From NCBI RefSeq assembly GCF_963259705.1, contig NC_081861.1, positions 103,163,726 through 103,227,725 of the forward strand: a DNA stretch of 64,000 nucleotides, read 5' to 3'. The stretch's first letter is position 1. Each line of letters opens with the position of its first letter. Below are positions 32,358 through 42,830 of the stretch, piece by piece. This DNA comes from Myotis daubentonii. Taxonomy: Eukaryota > Chordata > Mammalia > Chiroptera > Vespertilionidae. Below the pieces are notes generated by a model. The model was given only the letters and a program-made list of their open reading frames with translations, was not told the origin of the DNA and made no database searches. Both the position numbers and the translations under genes were made by a program.

Positions 32358-35300
32358 ATGGTGACAAACTAGTACTTATTAATAGTAACATTAAATGTAA
32401 ATGGATTAAATGCTACAATCAAAAGACATGGGGTAGCTGAATGGATAAGAAAACATGACCCATATATTTGCTGTCTGCAAGAGACCCACCTCAGAACAAA
32501 GGATTCACACAGACTGACAACGAAGGGATGGAAAAATTTTTTATGACCAAATGGAAATAAGAAGAAAGCTGTGGTTGCAATACTTATATCTGACAAAATA
32601 GACCTCAAAGTAAAGGCCATAACAAGAGATAAGGAAGGCCACTTCATAATACTAAAGAGAGCAATTCAATAAGAGGATATAACTCTGGTAAACATATATG
32701 TACCCAATACAGGAAAACCCAAATACATAAAACAACTTCAGGGCGATATCAAGGGAGAGATTAAAAGCAATACAATCATAGTAGGGGACTTTAATACCCA
32801 ATTGACACAACTGGATAAATCCTTTAAACAAAAAATCAGCAAAGAAACAACAATCCTAAATGACTCACTAGATCAGACGGATTTAATTGACATGTTAAGA
32901 ACATTTCACCCCAAAGCTAGAGAATATACATACTTGTCAAGTGCACATGGGACATTTTAAAGATGGATCACAGGTTAGGACACAGACAAAGTCTCTACAA
33001 ATTCAAGAAGATAGAAATAATAACAAGCATCTTCTCAGGTCACAATGCCCTAAAATTAGAAATTAACTGCAATGAAAACAATACACAAAAAAAATCAAAC
33101 AGTTGGAGGCTAAATAGCATGCTTTTAAGCAATTATTGAGTTACCAAAGAGATCAAAAAAGGAATAAAAAGAATCCAGGAAACAAATGAGAATGAGAACA
33201 CAACAATACAAAATCTATGGGACAAAATAAAAGCAATCCTAAGAGGGACGTTCATTGCTCTACAGGCTTATGTCAAAAAAATAAGAAAAAAAATGGTAAT
33301 AAGTTATCTCACCTTGAAACTTAAAGAATTAGAAAGAGAGCAGCAAGAAAATCCCACAGTAACCAGAAGGAAGGAAATAACAAAGATCAGAGCAGAAATA
33401 AATGACATAGAGACAAAACAAAAACAAACAAACAAACAAAAAAACCCAAGAGCTGGTTCTTTGAAAGGATAAACAAGATTGATGAACTTATATCTAGGCT
33501 CACAAAGAAGCAAAGAGAGGGGACACAAATAAAATCAGAAATGAAAAAGGTGAAATACAACTGATCCCACATATATACAAAGATTTGTAAAAAAAAAAAA
33601 AAATACTAGGAACAACTTTACTCCAACAAACAGGGCAACCTTGACAAAATGGACATATTCCTAGAAAAATACTAGCTTCCAAAACTCAACCAGAAAGAAT
33701 AAAAAACCTGAATAGGCCGATAATTACTGATGAAATTGAAACAGTCATCAAAAAGTTTCCAGCAAACAAAAGCCCTGGACTCGATGGCTTCAGAAGGGAG
33801 TTTTACCAAATATTCAAAGAAGAACTAAAACCAATCATTCTCTGACTATTCCAAAAAATTCAAGAGGAAGGCACACTTCCAAGCTCTTTCTATGAATTCA
33901 GCATTACCCTAATCCCCAAACCAGATAAAGACACTACAAAGAAAGGGAATTACAGGCCAATATTCCTGATGAACATAGATGCTAAAATCCTCAACAAAAT
34001 TCTAGCAAAATAGATCCAGGATTAAATTAGAAAGATCACACACCATGCCTAGGTAGAATTTATTCTGGGAATGCAAGGATGGTACAATATCCACAAATCA
34101 ATAAACGTGGTATTTCACATAAACATATTGAGAGACAAAAATCACATAACCATATCAACTGATGCAGAAAAGGCATTTGATAAAGTTTAAGACTCTTTTC
34201 TGATAAAAACACTCAGCAGAGTGGAAATAGATGGATCATACCTCAACATAATAAAAGCCTCATATGGCAAGCCTACAGCCAATATCATACTCAATGGGCA
34301 AAACAAAAACCATTTTCCCTAAGATTAGGAACTGGACAGGGATGCCCACTTTCACCACTCCTTTTTGACATAATACTGAAAGCGCTAGCCACAGTGATCA
34401 GACAAGAAGAAGAAATAAAATGTATTCAAATTGGAAAAGAAGGAGTAAAATTGTCATTCACAAATGTCATGATATTATACAAAGAAAACCCTAAAGTCTT
34501 CATCAAAAAATTATTAGACTTAATAAATGAATTCTGCCATGTAGTAGGATAAAAATTAATTCCAAGAAATCCATGGAATTTTTATACACCAATAGTGAAC
34601 TAACAGAAAGAGAAATTTTTTAAAAAATCCCATTTACCATTGCACCAAAAAATTAAGATGCCTAGGAATAAACTTAACTAAGCAGGTAAAACACCTATAC
34701 TCAAAAATTACAGGACACTGAAAAAAGAGATAATGGAAGACATAAAGAGAGGAAGAACATACTGTGTTCATGGATTGGTAGAATCAACATCATTAAAATG
34801 TCCATACTACCCAAAGCAATCTATACATCCAATACACTCCCCATTAAAATACCAATGGCATATTTCACAGACCTAGAAAGAACTCTCCAAAAATTCATCT
34901 GGAATAAAATAAGGCACCTAATAGCTGCAGCAACCCTGACAAGAACAAAGTAGGAGTGTTTTCAATACCAGATATCAAGCTGTATTACAAAGCCACTGTT
35001 CTCAAAACTGCTTGGTATTGGCACAAGAACAGAGAAATAGACCAATGGAATAGAATAGAGAACCCAGAAATCAACCCAAACCATTATGCTCAATTAATAT
35101 TTGACAAAGGAGGCAAGAACATACAATGGAGTCAAGACAGTCTCTTCAATAAAGGGTGCTGGGAAAATTGGACAGATGCATGCAATAAAATGAAAGTAGA
35201 CAACCAACTTACACCAGACACAAAAACAAACTTATAATGCATAAAGGACTTAAACGTAAGACGGGAAACCGTAAAAATCTTATAGGAATCTACGGGCAGC

Positions 35301-36178
35301 AAAATCTCAGACATATGCCGAAGCAATTTCTTCACTGACACAGCTCCTAGGGCAATGGTCACCAAAGAGAAAATAAACAAATGGGACTACATAAAAACAT
35401 AAAGCTTCTGCACAGCAAAAGAAACCATCAACAAAACATCAAGAAAGTTCACTGAATGGAAGAACATATTTGCCAGTGTTATCATCAGTAAGGGTTTAAT
35501 CTCAAACATTTACAAGGAACTCATACAACTTAACAAAAGGAAGATAAACAACCCAATAAAAAAGTGTGCAAAGTACCTCAATAGATACTTTTCCAAAGAA
35601 GACATAAGGCAGGCCAAGAGACATATGAAAACATGCTCAAAGTTACTAATCATCAGAGAGATTCAAATCAAAACAAACAGGTATTATCTCAAACCTCTCA
35701 GAATGGCTATCATCAACAAATCAACAAATGACAAGTGCTGGTGAGAATGAAGAGAAAAAGGAACCCTCATGCACTACTGGTGGGAATGCAGACTGGTGCA
35801 ACCACTGTGGAAAACAGTATGGAGTTTCCTCAAAAAACTAAACATGGAACTCCCATTTGACCCAGTGATCCCACTTCTAGGAATATATCCCAATAAACTA
35901 GAAACACCAGTCAGAAAGGATATATGCACCCCTATGTTCATAGCAGCATAATTTACAATAGCTAAGATTTGGAAACAGCCAAAGTGTCCATCAGCAGTAG
36001 AGTGGATTAAAAAACTGTGGTTCATCTACACAATGGAACACTAGCCTTCTGTAAAAAGGAAGGATCTCCTACTATTTGCAACAGCATGTATGGAACTGGA
36101 AAGCATTAAGCTATGTGAAATGCATCATTCAGAGAGAGATAAATATCACATGATATCACTCATTTGTGGATTATAATG
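32358..36178 (+). pseudogene. L1 ORF2 (endonuclease-reverse transcriptase), multiply interrupted
   Basis: An ATG at 32358 is followed by endonuclease text (LNVNGLNATIKRHG, LQETHLRTK, IIVGDFNT) with a stop already at codon 5. The RT region follows (KSPGLDGF near 33770, LIPKPDKD near 33910). The RT active-site box, normally FADD in L1, reads SFTNVMILY at 34451-34480, so both catalytic Asp residues are lost. The C-terminus reaches about 36178. The roughly 1270-codon span matches L1 ORF2 length. Confidence 0.88.
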
Positions 36179-36418
36179 AACAATATAAACTGATGACCAA
36201 AAACAGTTCCAGAGACAGAGAAGCATTGATTAGATGATCAAACTGCAAAAGGAAGGTAAGGGAGGGTGGGGATAAGTGGGAGAGATCAACCAAAGGACTT
36301 GTATGAATGCATATAAGCCTAACCAATGGAAACAGACACCAGGGGGTAACGGCATGAGCAGGGGAGGGGGGCGGTGTGTGTGCAATATGGGGATAAGGAC
36401 ACATGTAATACCTTAGTC

Positions 36419-36629
36419 CAGTGGTTGGCAAACTGCAGCTAGTGAGCCACATGCGGCTCTTTGGCCCCTTGAGTGTGGCTCTTCCACAAAATACCACATC
36501 CGGGCATGCATGTACAGTGTGATTGAAACTTCGTGGCTCATGTGCAGAAGTCAGTATTTTGTGGAAGAGCCACACTCAAAGAGCCAAAGAGCAGCATGTG
36601 GCTCATGAGCCGCAGTTTGCCAACCACTG
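36419..36629 (+). mobile_element. hAT MITE with 8-bp target-site duplication
   Basis: Terminal inverted repeats CAGTGGTTGGCAAACTGC / GCAGTTTGCCAACCACTG bound a 211-bp palindromic element without transposase. Flanks CCTTAGTC (36411-36418) and CCTTAGTA (36630-36637) match at 7 of 8 positions, the hAT signature. It is inserted in the 3' end of the long L1. Confidence 0.93.
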
Positions 36630-36660
36630 CCTTAGTAAATAAAAAAAAAAAGAATGAAAA

Positions 36661-36960
36661 AAAGAGTGCTGATAGCACCCTTGTCTTATTCCTTATCTAA
36701 CAGTTAATATTTCTAACCTATCACTATTGAGTATAATGTTACCTGTGGGCCATTATTGAGTTGAGGTGTGTTCCTTCTATTCCCATCCTGTTGACATTTC
36801 TTTATCAGGAATGAATGTTGAAATTACCATATCTATTGAAGTGGTCATAGGGTTTTTGTCTTTCATTCTATTAATATGCTATATTGCATTTATTGTTTTT
36901 TTTTTGTATGTGGAAACATAATTGCATCCAAGGAAAAAATGTCACTTGATCATGAAAATA
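36661..36960 (-). repeat. L1 ORF2 fragment, reverse strand
   Basis: Text such as 'tgatagcacccttgtcttat' and 'ttttgtctttcattctatta' is L1 ORF2 in reverse orientation. Short and decayed. Confidence 0.65.
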
Positions 36961-36970
36961 AATAAATAAA

Positions 36971-37809
36971 TCCTATATAATAAAAAGCTAATATGCAAAT
37001 TGACCATCATGCCCTCACACAAGATGGCCGACCCCATGTAGTTCAAGATGGCCACCACAAGATGGATGGCAGTGGAAGGCAATTGGGGGCAACTAGGCCT
37101 GAAATGGAAGGCAATTAGGGGCAACCAGGTTGGCAGGGGTGGTCAGTTGGGGGGGACCAGGCCTGCAGGGAAGGGAAGTGGGGGTGATTGGGCTGGCAGG
37201 GCAAGGTAGTTGGGGGCTATCGTGCCGGCAGGGAGAGCAGTTGTGGGCAATTGGGCTGGCAGGGGAAGGCAATTGGGGGTGATTGGGCTGGCAGGGGAGC
37301 AGTTAGGCATCAATCAGGGTAGCAGGGAAGTGGTTAGTGGGTGATCAGGCTAGCAGGCAGAAGCAGTTAGGGGCAATCAGGCAGGCAAGCAGGTGAGCAG
37401 TTGTGAGCCAACAGTCCCGGATTGTGAGAAGGATGTCTGACTGCTGGTTTAGGCCCAATCCTCTGTGTGTGTGTGTGTGGTGGTGGTGGGGGTGCAGGCT
37501 GGCAGGGGAGATCAGTAAGGGGCAATCAGGCAGGCAGTCAGAGAGGTTAGGGGTGATCAGGCAGGCAGGGGAACACTTAGAGGCATCAGGCCAGCAAGCA
37601 GAGTGGTTAAGGATGATCAGTCAGGCAGTCAGGTGAGTGATTAGGAGCCAGAGGTTCTGGATTGCGAGAGGGATGTCCAATTGCCTGTGGGATTGGGCCT
37701 AAATCAGCAGTCAGACATCCACCGAGGGGTCCCAGATTGGAGAGGGTGCAGGGTTGGCTGAGGGACACCCCCCCCCTCAGTGCACAGATTCCATGCACTG
37801 GGCCTCTAG
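36971..37809 (+). mobile_element. HeliBat-type Helitron, plus strand, full termini
   Basis: 5' TC start (TCCTATATAATAAAAAGCTA) at 36971 and 3' CTAG at 37806-37809 preceded by 'gcactgggcct'. Flanks are ...AAATAAA and TAAATAA..., matching insertion between A and T with no duplication. The interior is GC-rich tandem-like sequence around GGCAGGCAGGGGA and GGGGCAATCAGGC. No helicase, so non-autonomous. Confidence 0.9.
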
Positions 37810-37834
37810 TAAATAAATAAATAAATAAATAATA

Positions 37835-38065
37835 AGAATGTAACATATAGAATAATGAGAATAGTTAACATTACTTTACTGTAGATTTGAAAGTTGCTAA
37901 GAGTAAGTTTTAGAAATCTTTACCATAAGAAAAATAAATTGTAAGTATGTATAATGTCAGATGTTAATTACACTCATCAATGTTGATTGTTTTCAAATAG
38001 AGATATTGAATTACTATTTTGTTCACCTGAAACTAATATAATGTTGTATGCTAATTATATCTATA
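37835..38065 (+). repeat. L1 3' end
   Basis: Reads 'tcatcaatgttgattgtttt' to 'ttcacctgaaactaatataa', an L1MA-type 3' terminus, cut at the right by the next Helitron. Confidence 0.65.
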
Positions 38066-38315
38066 CTAGAGGCCCGGTGCACAAAGTTCGTGCACTGGGG
38101 GTGGGGGGAATCCCTCAGCCCGGCCTGTGCCCTCTCTCAGTCTGGGACCCCTCGCTCCTTACCGCCTGCCTGCTTGCTGCTCCCTACCACTCGGCTCGCT
38201 GCTCCTCAGTGCTGCCGCGGAGGTTCCTGCCACCTCCGCTACGCTACACTCACCAGCCATGAGCCCGGCTTCTGGATGAGCAGCACTCGCCCTGAGGGAA
38301 CTCATTGTACCTCCA

Positions 38316-38522
38316 GACCCTGGTTGGTGTGGATCAGTAGTTAGAGTGTCCTCCCACGCACCAAAGGGTCATGAGTTTGATTCCAGGTGAGGGCACATAC
38401 ACAGGTTGTGGGTTGCTTGGGCAACTGATCAATGTTTCTCTTTCTCTTTCCCTTTCCCTTCCTCTCTCTCTAGAATCAATGAAAAGAACATATCCTTAGG
38501 GGAGGACTTAAAAAGAAAAAAA
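38316..38522 (+). repeat. Ves SINE
   Basis: 'gaccctggttggtgtggatc' head, 'gagtttgattccaggtgagg' B-box-like region and an A-rich end. Nested in the Helitron. Confidence 0.85.
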
Positions 38523-38799
38523 ATGCTGGTTTGGTTCAGTGGATAGTGCTTCTGCAGGCAGACTGAAGGGTACCAGGTTGGGTTCCAATCGAAGGCATAT
38601 ACCTGGGTTGCTGGCTTAATCCAGGGCCCTGCTTGGGGATTCAGCAAGAGACAACTATTTGATGTCTCTCATATTAGTTTCTGTCTTTTTCCCTCCCTTC
38701 CACTCTCTGTAAAAAAAATAAATAAATAAATAAACAAAAATATCAATGCAAAAATGTCCTCAGGTGAGGATTAACCAAAACAAACAAACAAACAAACAA
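38523..38799 (+). repeat. Ves SINE, directly following the previous one
   Basis: 'atgctggtttggttcagtgg' head, (AAAT)n and (AAAC)n tails. It lies in tandem with the copy at 38316, an A-tail-targeted insertion. Confidence 0.85.
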
Positions 38800-38920
38800 G
38801 CACCCATTCCCAGTGTGATTATTGAAGGAGCATATGACGTATTTGTTGAATGAACAGGAAGGGATGAAACTTTGCTTTCTAACTGTTTTAGCAACTTTGC
38901 AAGCGAGAGGGTTTATTTTT

Positions 38921-39140
38921 ATTTTTTTAAAATATATTTTATTGATTTTTACAGAGAGGAAGGTAGAGGGATAGAGAGTGAGAAACATCGATGAGAGCGA
39001 AACATCTATCAGCTGCCTCCTGCACACCCCCTACTGGGGATGTGCCCGCAACAAAGGTATATGCCCTTGACCAGAATTGAACCCGGACCCCTCAGTCCAC
39101 AGGCCGATGCTCTATCCACTGAGCCAAACTGGTTAGGGCC
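38921..39140 (-). repeat. Ves SINE, reverse strand, with 15-bp target-site duplication
   Basis: Minus-strand copy ending in the tRNA-like head 'ccaaactggttagggcc'. AGAGGGTTTATTTTT occurs at 38906-38920 and 39141-39155. Confidence 0.93.
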
Positions 39141-39155
39141 AGAGGGTTTATTTTT

Positions 39156-39345
39156 TATTTTCATTCTTATTGATTGATTATTTTAGAGAGAGGAAGGGAG
39201 CGAGAGAAACATCAGTGTGTTGTTCCACTTACTATGCTCTCTTTGGTTGCTTCTTGTCTGTGCCCTGACCAGGGATCCAACCTGCAACTTTGCTGTATCA
39301 GGAGGAGGTTCTAACCCACTGCTCAGGGTGCTGCCTGTCAGGGCC
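39156..39345 (-). repeat. Older Ves-family SINE, reverse strand
   Basis: Contains 'ttattgattgattattttag', 'gtgccctgaccagggatcca' and 'ggttctaacccactgctcag', a more diverged Ves-like subfamily. It is the fourth SINE in a 1-kb cluster. Confidence 0.65.
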
Positions 39346-39538
39346 CCTCAACAAAATCCCTCTGGTGTGCCCTTGCCCCTGCTGTGGGTCGGAGCTCCTC
39401 TGCCACAGCAAAGGTTTGGGTTCCATTCTGTCAGGTTTTGGGTTTGATTCCTGGTCCAGGCTGACTGCTGCTCAGCAAGTGACTGAGGACCATTGAAGTC
39501 CATGTGCTCTATGGACTTCGGCGGGGACCCGGTGTTCC

Positions 39539-39624
39539 ATGGCTGACTTGGCCGACTCTGATCCCTGCTACCCCCAGTCCTCCATCCAGGGCGACTTCAA
39601 CTATAAAAGCTGCGTGGCCTCCAG
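39539..39624 (+). pseudogene. TMBIM4: Captured exon 1 of TMBIM4 (partial)
   Basis: From the ATG at 39539 the frame reads MADLADSDPCYPQSSIQGDF then NYKSCVASR. This follows exon 1 of TMBIM4 (anti-apoptotic Golgi Bax-inhibitor-family protein), whose human N-terminus is, from memory, [20 protein letters not shown]. The homology stops at CCAG|GTAGGT, a canonical 5' splice donor at the expected exon end. Exon plus flanking genomic sequence, not a spliced copy, points to Helitron capture of genomic DNA. It lies antisense to the host Helitron. No downstream TMBIM4 exons are present. Confidence 0.8.
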
Positions 39625-39779
39625 GTAGGTCGCCCTCTCCATGGCTCACCAGGCTTGGTTTCTGCGCAGTTGCCCTGGGAGATGGATTTTCGGGTTCCCA
39701 GGGAGAGCGCCCTCCGATCCAGACTCCCAGGAGAGCAGGTTGGGGGCTGAGTGCTGGCTGACCTCTGCTGTCGCCCCAC

Positions 39780-40480
39780 CAGCCCAAAGCTCCCCTGCCT
39801 GTGGCCCCGCCCCTCACTTCCTGATCTCAGATCAGGGGACCACAGGCACCTCGGTACCCATTCCCCTGGGTGCCGCCATGCCTGTGGCCCCGCCACTCCC
39901 TTTGCCATTGCAGATCAGAGGGCTGAAGGCAGGCTGCACCCTGGGCCTGCACCCGGTGTCCAGGGTGCTGCTGTGCCTGCTGCCCAGCCCCTCCCTTCGT
40001 GATCGCATATCCTGGGGCCGCAGGCACGGCTGCACCCGAACCCCAGGGGCAGCCATGCCTGTGACCCCGCCCCTCCCTTCCTGATCTCAGATCAGGGGAC
40101 CACAGGCACGTCAGCACCCAGTGCCCTGGGTGCTGCCATGCCTGCGGCCCAGCCCCTCCCTTCTCCATTGCAGATCAGAGGGCTGTAGGCAGGCTGCACC
40201 CTGGGCCTGCACCCGGTGCTCAGGGTGCTGCCATGCCTGCTGCCCCGCCCCTCCCTTCATGATCACATATCCAGGGGCCACAGGCAAGGCTGCAACTGGT
40301 CCCCCGGGTGCAGCCGTGCCTGCGGCCAGCCTCTCCCTTCAAGATCGCAGATCAGGGGACTGCAGGCACAGGGGCACCCGGTGCCGGGGTGCCGCTGTGC
40401 CTGGGGCCCTGCCCCTCCTTTCGCCATCACAGATCGGGGGCCACAGGCCAGTCGGCACCCCTGGCCCCAGTGGTCCTACA
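39780..40480. repeat. GC-rich tandem array inside the Helitron
   Basis: A block containing 'tcctgatctcagatcagggg', 'ccattgcagatcagagggct' and 'cctgggcctgcacccggtg' recurs with a higher-order period of about 260 bp (39810 and 40070) and a sub-unit near 85-90 bp. All long open frames across 39.6-40.7 kb come from this array. Confidence 0.8.
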
Positions 40481-40778
40481 CCCCAGCTCTCTCTTCCTCC
40501 AATCGCCAAGGCGATCACCAGCACCCCTGCTGGAGGGTGTTGCCTGGCCTGCTGGGCTTTCTGATGGTGATCACTTCCTGGGGGTGGGCAAAGGCAGCCT
40601 GCAGCTCTTGCCTGCCACCATTCTTCTGTCTTTCCCCTTTTGCCTCCCATCATTGCACCTATGTATGCAAATTAGCCGCCATCTTGGCTGGCAGTTAATT
40701 TGCATATCTCCCTGATTAGCCAATGGGAAGGGTAGTGGTCATACACTAATTACCATGTTTCTCTTTTATTGGATAGGA

Positions 40779-42328
40779 CTAGAGGCCCAGTGCACAAAAA
40801 TTTGTGCACTCAGGGGTAACGGGGGTCCCTCAGGCTGGCCTGTGCCCTCTCTCAGTCTGGGACCCTTCGGGAGATAACGACCTGCTGGTTTAGGCCTGCT
40901 TCCGGGTGGCAGAGGGCAGGCCCAATCCCTAGGTGCAGCCCCTAGTCGGGCTCAGAGTAGGGCTGATTGGCGAGTTGGGGCACCGCCCCCAGTCATGCAC
41001 AGAGCAGGGTGGATCGGAAGGTTCTGATGCCACCCTCAGTCACACTCAGGTAGGGCCGATTGGGGGGTTGGGCACCGCCCCCTGTCACACTCAAGGCAGG
41101 GTCGATGGGGAGGTTGCAGCACCACCCTCTGTCATGCACAAAGCAGGGCCAATTGGGGGGTTGGGGCGCTGCCCCCTGTCACTCACAGAGCAGGGCTGAT
41201 CAGGGGGTTGAGGAGCTCCGCCCTGTCACTCACAGAGTAGGACCGATAGGGGAGTTGTGCACTGCCCCCTGTCACACACAGAGCAAGATGGGTAAAGGGG
41301 TTGGAGCGCCGCATCCTGTCACACTCAGGGCAGGGCCAATGGGGAGGTTATGGCTCTACCCCGTCACACACAGGGCAGGGCCCATGGGAGGGGAGTTGGG
41401 GCGCCGCACCTTGTCACACACAGAGCAGGGCCAATCAGGGAGTTGGAGAGCTCCCCCCTATCAGGCACAGAGCAGGGCTGATCAGGGGGTTGGGGCACCT
41501 TCCCCTGTCACGAACAGAGCAGGGTGGATAGGGAGGTTGTGGTCCCCCCCCCCGTCACACACAGAGCTGCAGGGCGATCAGGGGGTTTGGGCGCTGCCCC
41601 CTGTCACGCTGGTCCCAGTGCCGGGAGGCCTCGCAGCTCCGCTGATCCCGGTGCTGGGAGGCATATTACCCTTTTACTGTATAGGAGAGAGGCCTGGTGC
41701 ATGGGTGGGGGCCGGCTGGTTTGCCCTGAAGGGTATCCTGGATCAGGGTGGGGGTCCCGCTTGGGTGCCTGGCCAGCCTGGGTGAGGGGATGATGGCTGT
41801 TTGCAGCTGGTCACACACCCTTCAGTGTGAGGGTCCCCACTGGGGTGCCTGGCCCGTCTGGGTGAGGGGCTGAGGGCTGTTTGCAGGCTGGCGGGTGACT
41901 GAAGCTCCCAACCGCTCCTTTTTTTCTTTTTTTTTAATTCTGGGCCAGCTTTATCTCTGAGGCTTGGCTCCAGCTCTGAGGCCTCGGCTGCTGAAAGCAG
42001 GTATCTGGTTTGTTTGGGTTCTATAATCGAAACACTGTTTCAACTCCAGCTCTGAGATCCCAGCTGGCTGAAAGCAGCTTTCTGGAGTTTGTTTAGATTG
42101 TATATTTGTAACAATGTTTCAAACTGCAAGCTCAGAGGCCAGCAGCGGCAGGCGGGGAACGTTGGCTTCCTCTGTCACTGAAGCAAGCAAGCCTCATGTT
42201 CACTTCAAGCTCCCTGGCTGCCGGCCGCCATCTTGGCTGGCAGTTAATTTGCATATTTCCCTGATTAGCCAATGGGAAGGGTTGCGGAGGTATGGTTAAT
42301 TACCATGTTTCTCTTTTATTAGATAGGA
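40779..42328 (-). mobile_element. HeliBat-type Helitron, reverse strand, full termini
   Basis: The minus-strand 3' CTAG is at 40779-40782, preceded by the subterminal palindrome 'gtgcacaaatttttgtgcac'. The minus-strand 5' end is TCCTATCT at 42328. The interior has a roughly 47-bp tandem array, then a unique block, then the conserved 5' region with 'taatttgcatatttccctga'. No helicase. The 241-codon plus-strand frame at 41060 is the tandem array read through, not a gene. Confidence 0.9.
40930..41620. repeat. About 47-bp GC-rich minisatellite in the Helitron
   Basis: Units of the type 'agagcagggc(c/t)gat(t/c)gggggg' followed by TTGGGGC and a CCCCCTGTCAC core recur about every 46-48 bp, at least ten times. 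The same array, shorter, is in the copies at 45.0-45.4 kb and 55.7-56.0 kb, so it is part of the Helitron family. Confidence 0.9.
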
Positions 42329-42344
42329 TATTTAAAAAGCTAGT

Positions 42345-42830
42345 GTCTGTGACGACCAAAAAATTGGTCACCATGAGGTGGCATTGAGCACTTCTTGGTC
42401 CCTCCCGCCCCTGTTTGTGAGCTGGGTGGGACTGGGGACTGGCAAACAGGCTGAACAGCTGACCTCTTGGTTCCTGCCTCCGGCCCACAGGCTCTGATGG
42501 ATCAGCGATGGTGAATGGAGGAATTGGGGTGGTTGGCAAGAGGACTAGGCTGGCTGTCAGGCAGTTGGACCACCAGCTCATACCCAGCTGCTCAGGGGCT
42601 CAGGCCTGCAGGAAAGTGGGCGGCAGTCGACTTCATCTCCATGTGTGTGCGCCAGGCTGGCTGCTGATGGAATATGCTGCCCGCTCTGGGCTGCTCATGT
42701 GGGCATCATCGCTGCCACTGCCACTGCCACTGCTGGTGCTGCTGAGTCTTGAGGTGCTGATGGAAGCTGCAGGGCATGCATGCAACCTACCCGCCCCAAC
42801 ATGAGTGGCCCTGAGCAGGCAGTGCGTTCC
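42345..42830. mobile_element. GC-rich block, probable diverged Helitron fragment
   Basis: It begins with 'gtcaccatgaggtggcattg', recalling the TGACCACCAGGTGGC start of the copy at 24505. It continues GC-rich with a (GCCACT)n-like run at 42713-42732. Termini are not clear, and open frames here have no recognisable domain. Confidence 0.4.

Larger units (their letters stand above)
28583..36660 (+). mobile_element. Near full-length L1 (about 8 kb), inactive
   Basis: It starts with a GGAGCGAAGATGGC motif of the kind found at L1 5' ends. A roughly 2.6-2.8 kb GC-rich 5'UTR with tandem monomers follows, then ORF1 (31411), ORF2 (32358 to about 36178), a G-rich 3'UTR and an A-rich tail after a hAT insertion. 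Both ORFs carry stops and frameshifts, so it is a dead copy, but it keeps the whole architecture. No convincing target-site duplication was found. Confidence 0.85.
38066..40778 (-). mobile_element. HeliBat-type Helitron, reverse strand, with nested SINEs and a captured exon
   Basis: The minus-strand 3' terminus CTAG is at 38066-38069 with the 'gtgcaccgggcct' subterminal region. The minus-strand 5' terminus TCCTATCC ends at 40778 after 'taattaccatgtttctcttt'. The interior holds Ves SINEs (38316-39345), a TMBIM4 exon-1-like segment (39539-39624) and a GC-rich tandem array. At 40778/40779 it abuts the next Helitron with no intervening base. Confidence 0.8.

Noticed and set aside
39597..40715. 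Multiple 100-160-codon frames on both strands
   Set aside because: All arise from the GC-rich tandem array in the Helitron; only the short TMBIM4-like segment has real homology.
40930..41620. CRISPR-like regular repeats
   Set aside because: The units are contiguous without unique spacers and lie in a eukaryotic Helitron; this is a minisatellite.
41060..41785. 241-codon plus-strand open frame
   Set aside because: It is the GC-rich ~47-bp Helitron minisatellite read through. Its protein is a periodic Gly/Ala/Pro/Thr/His pattern with no domain.
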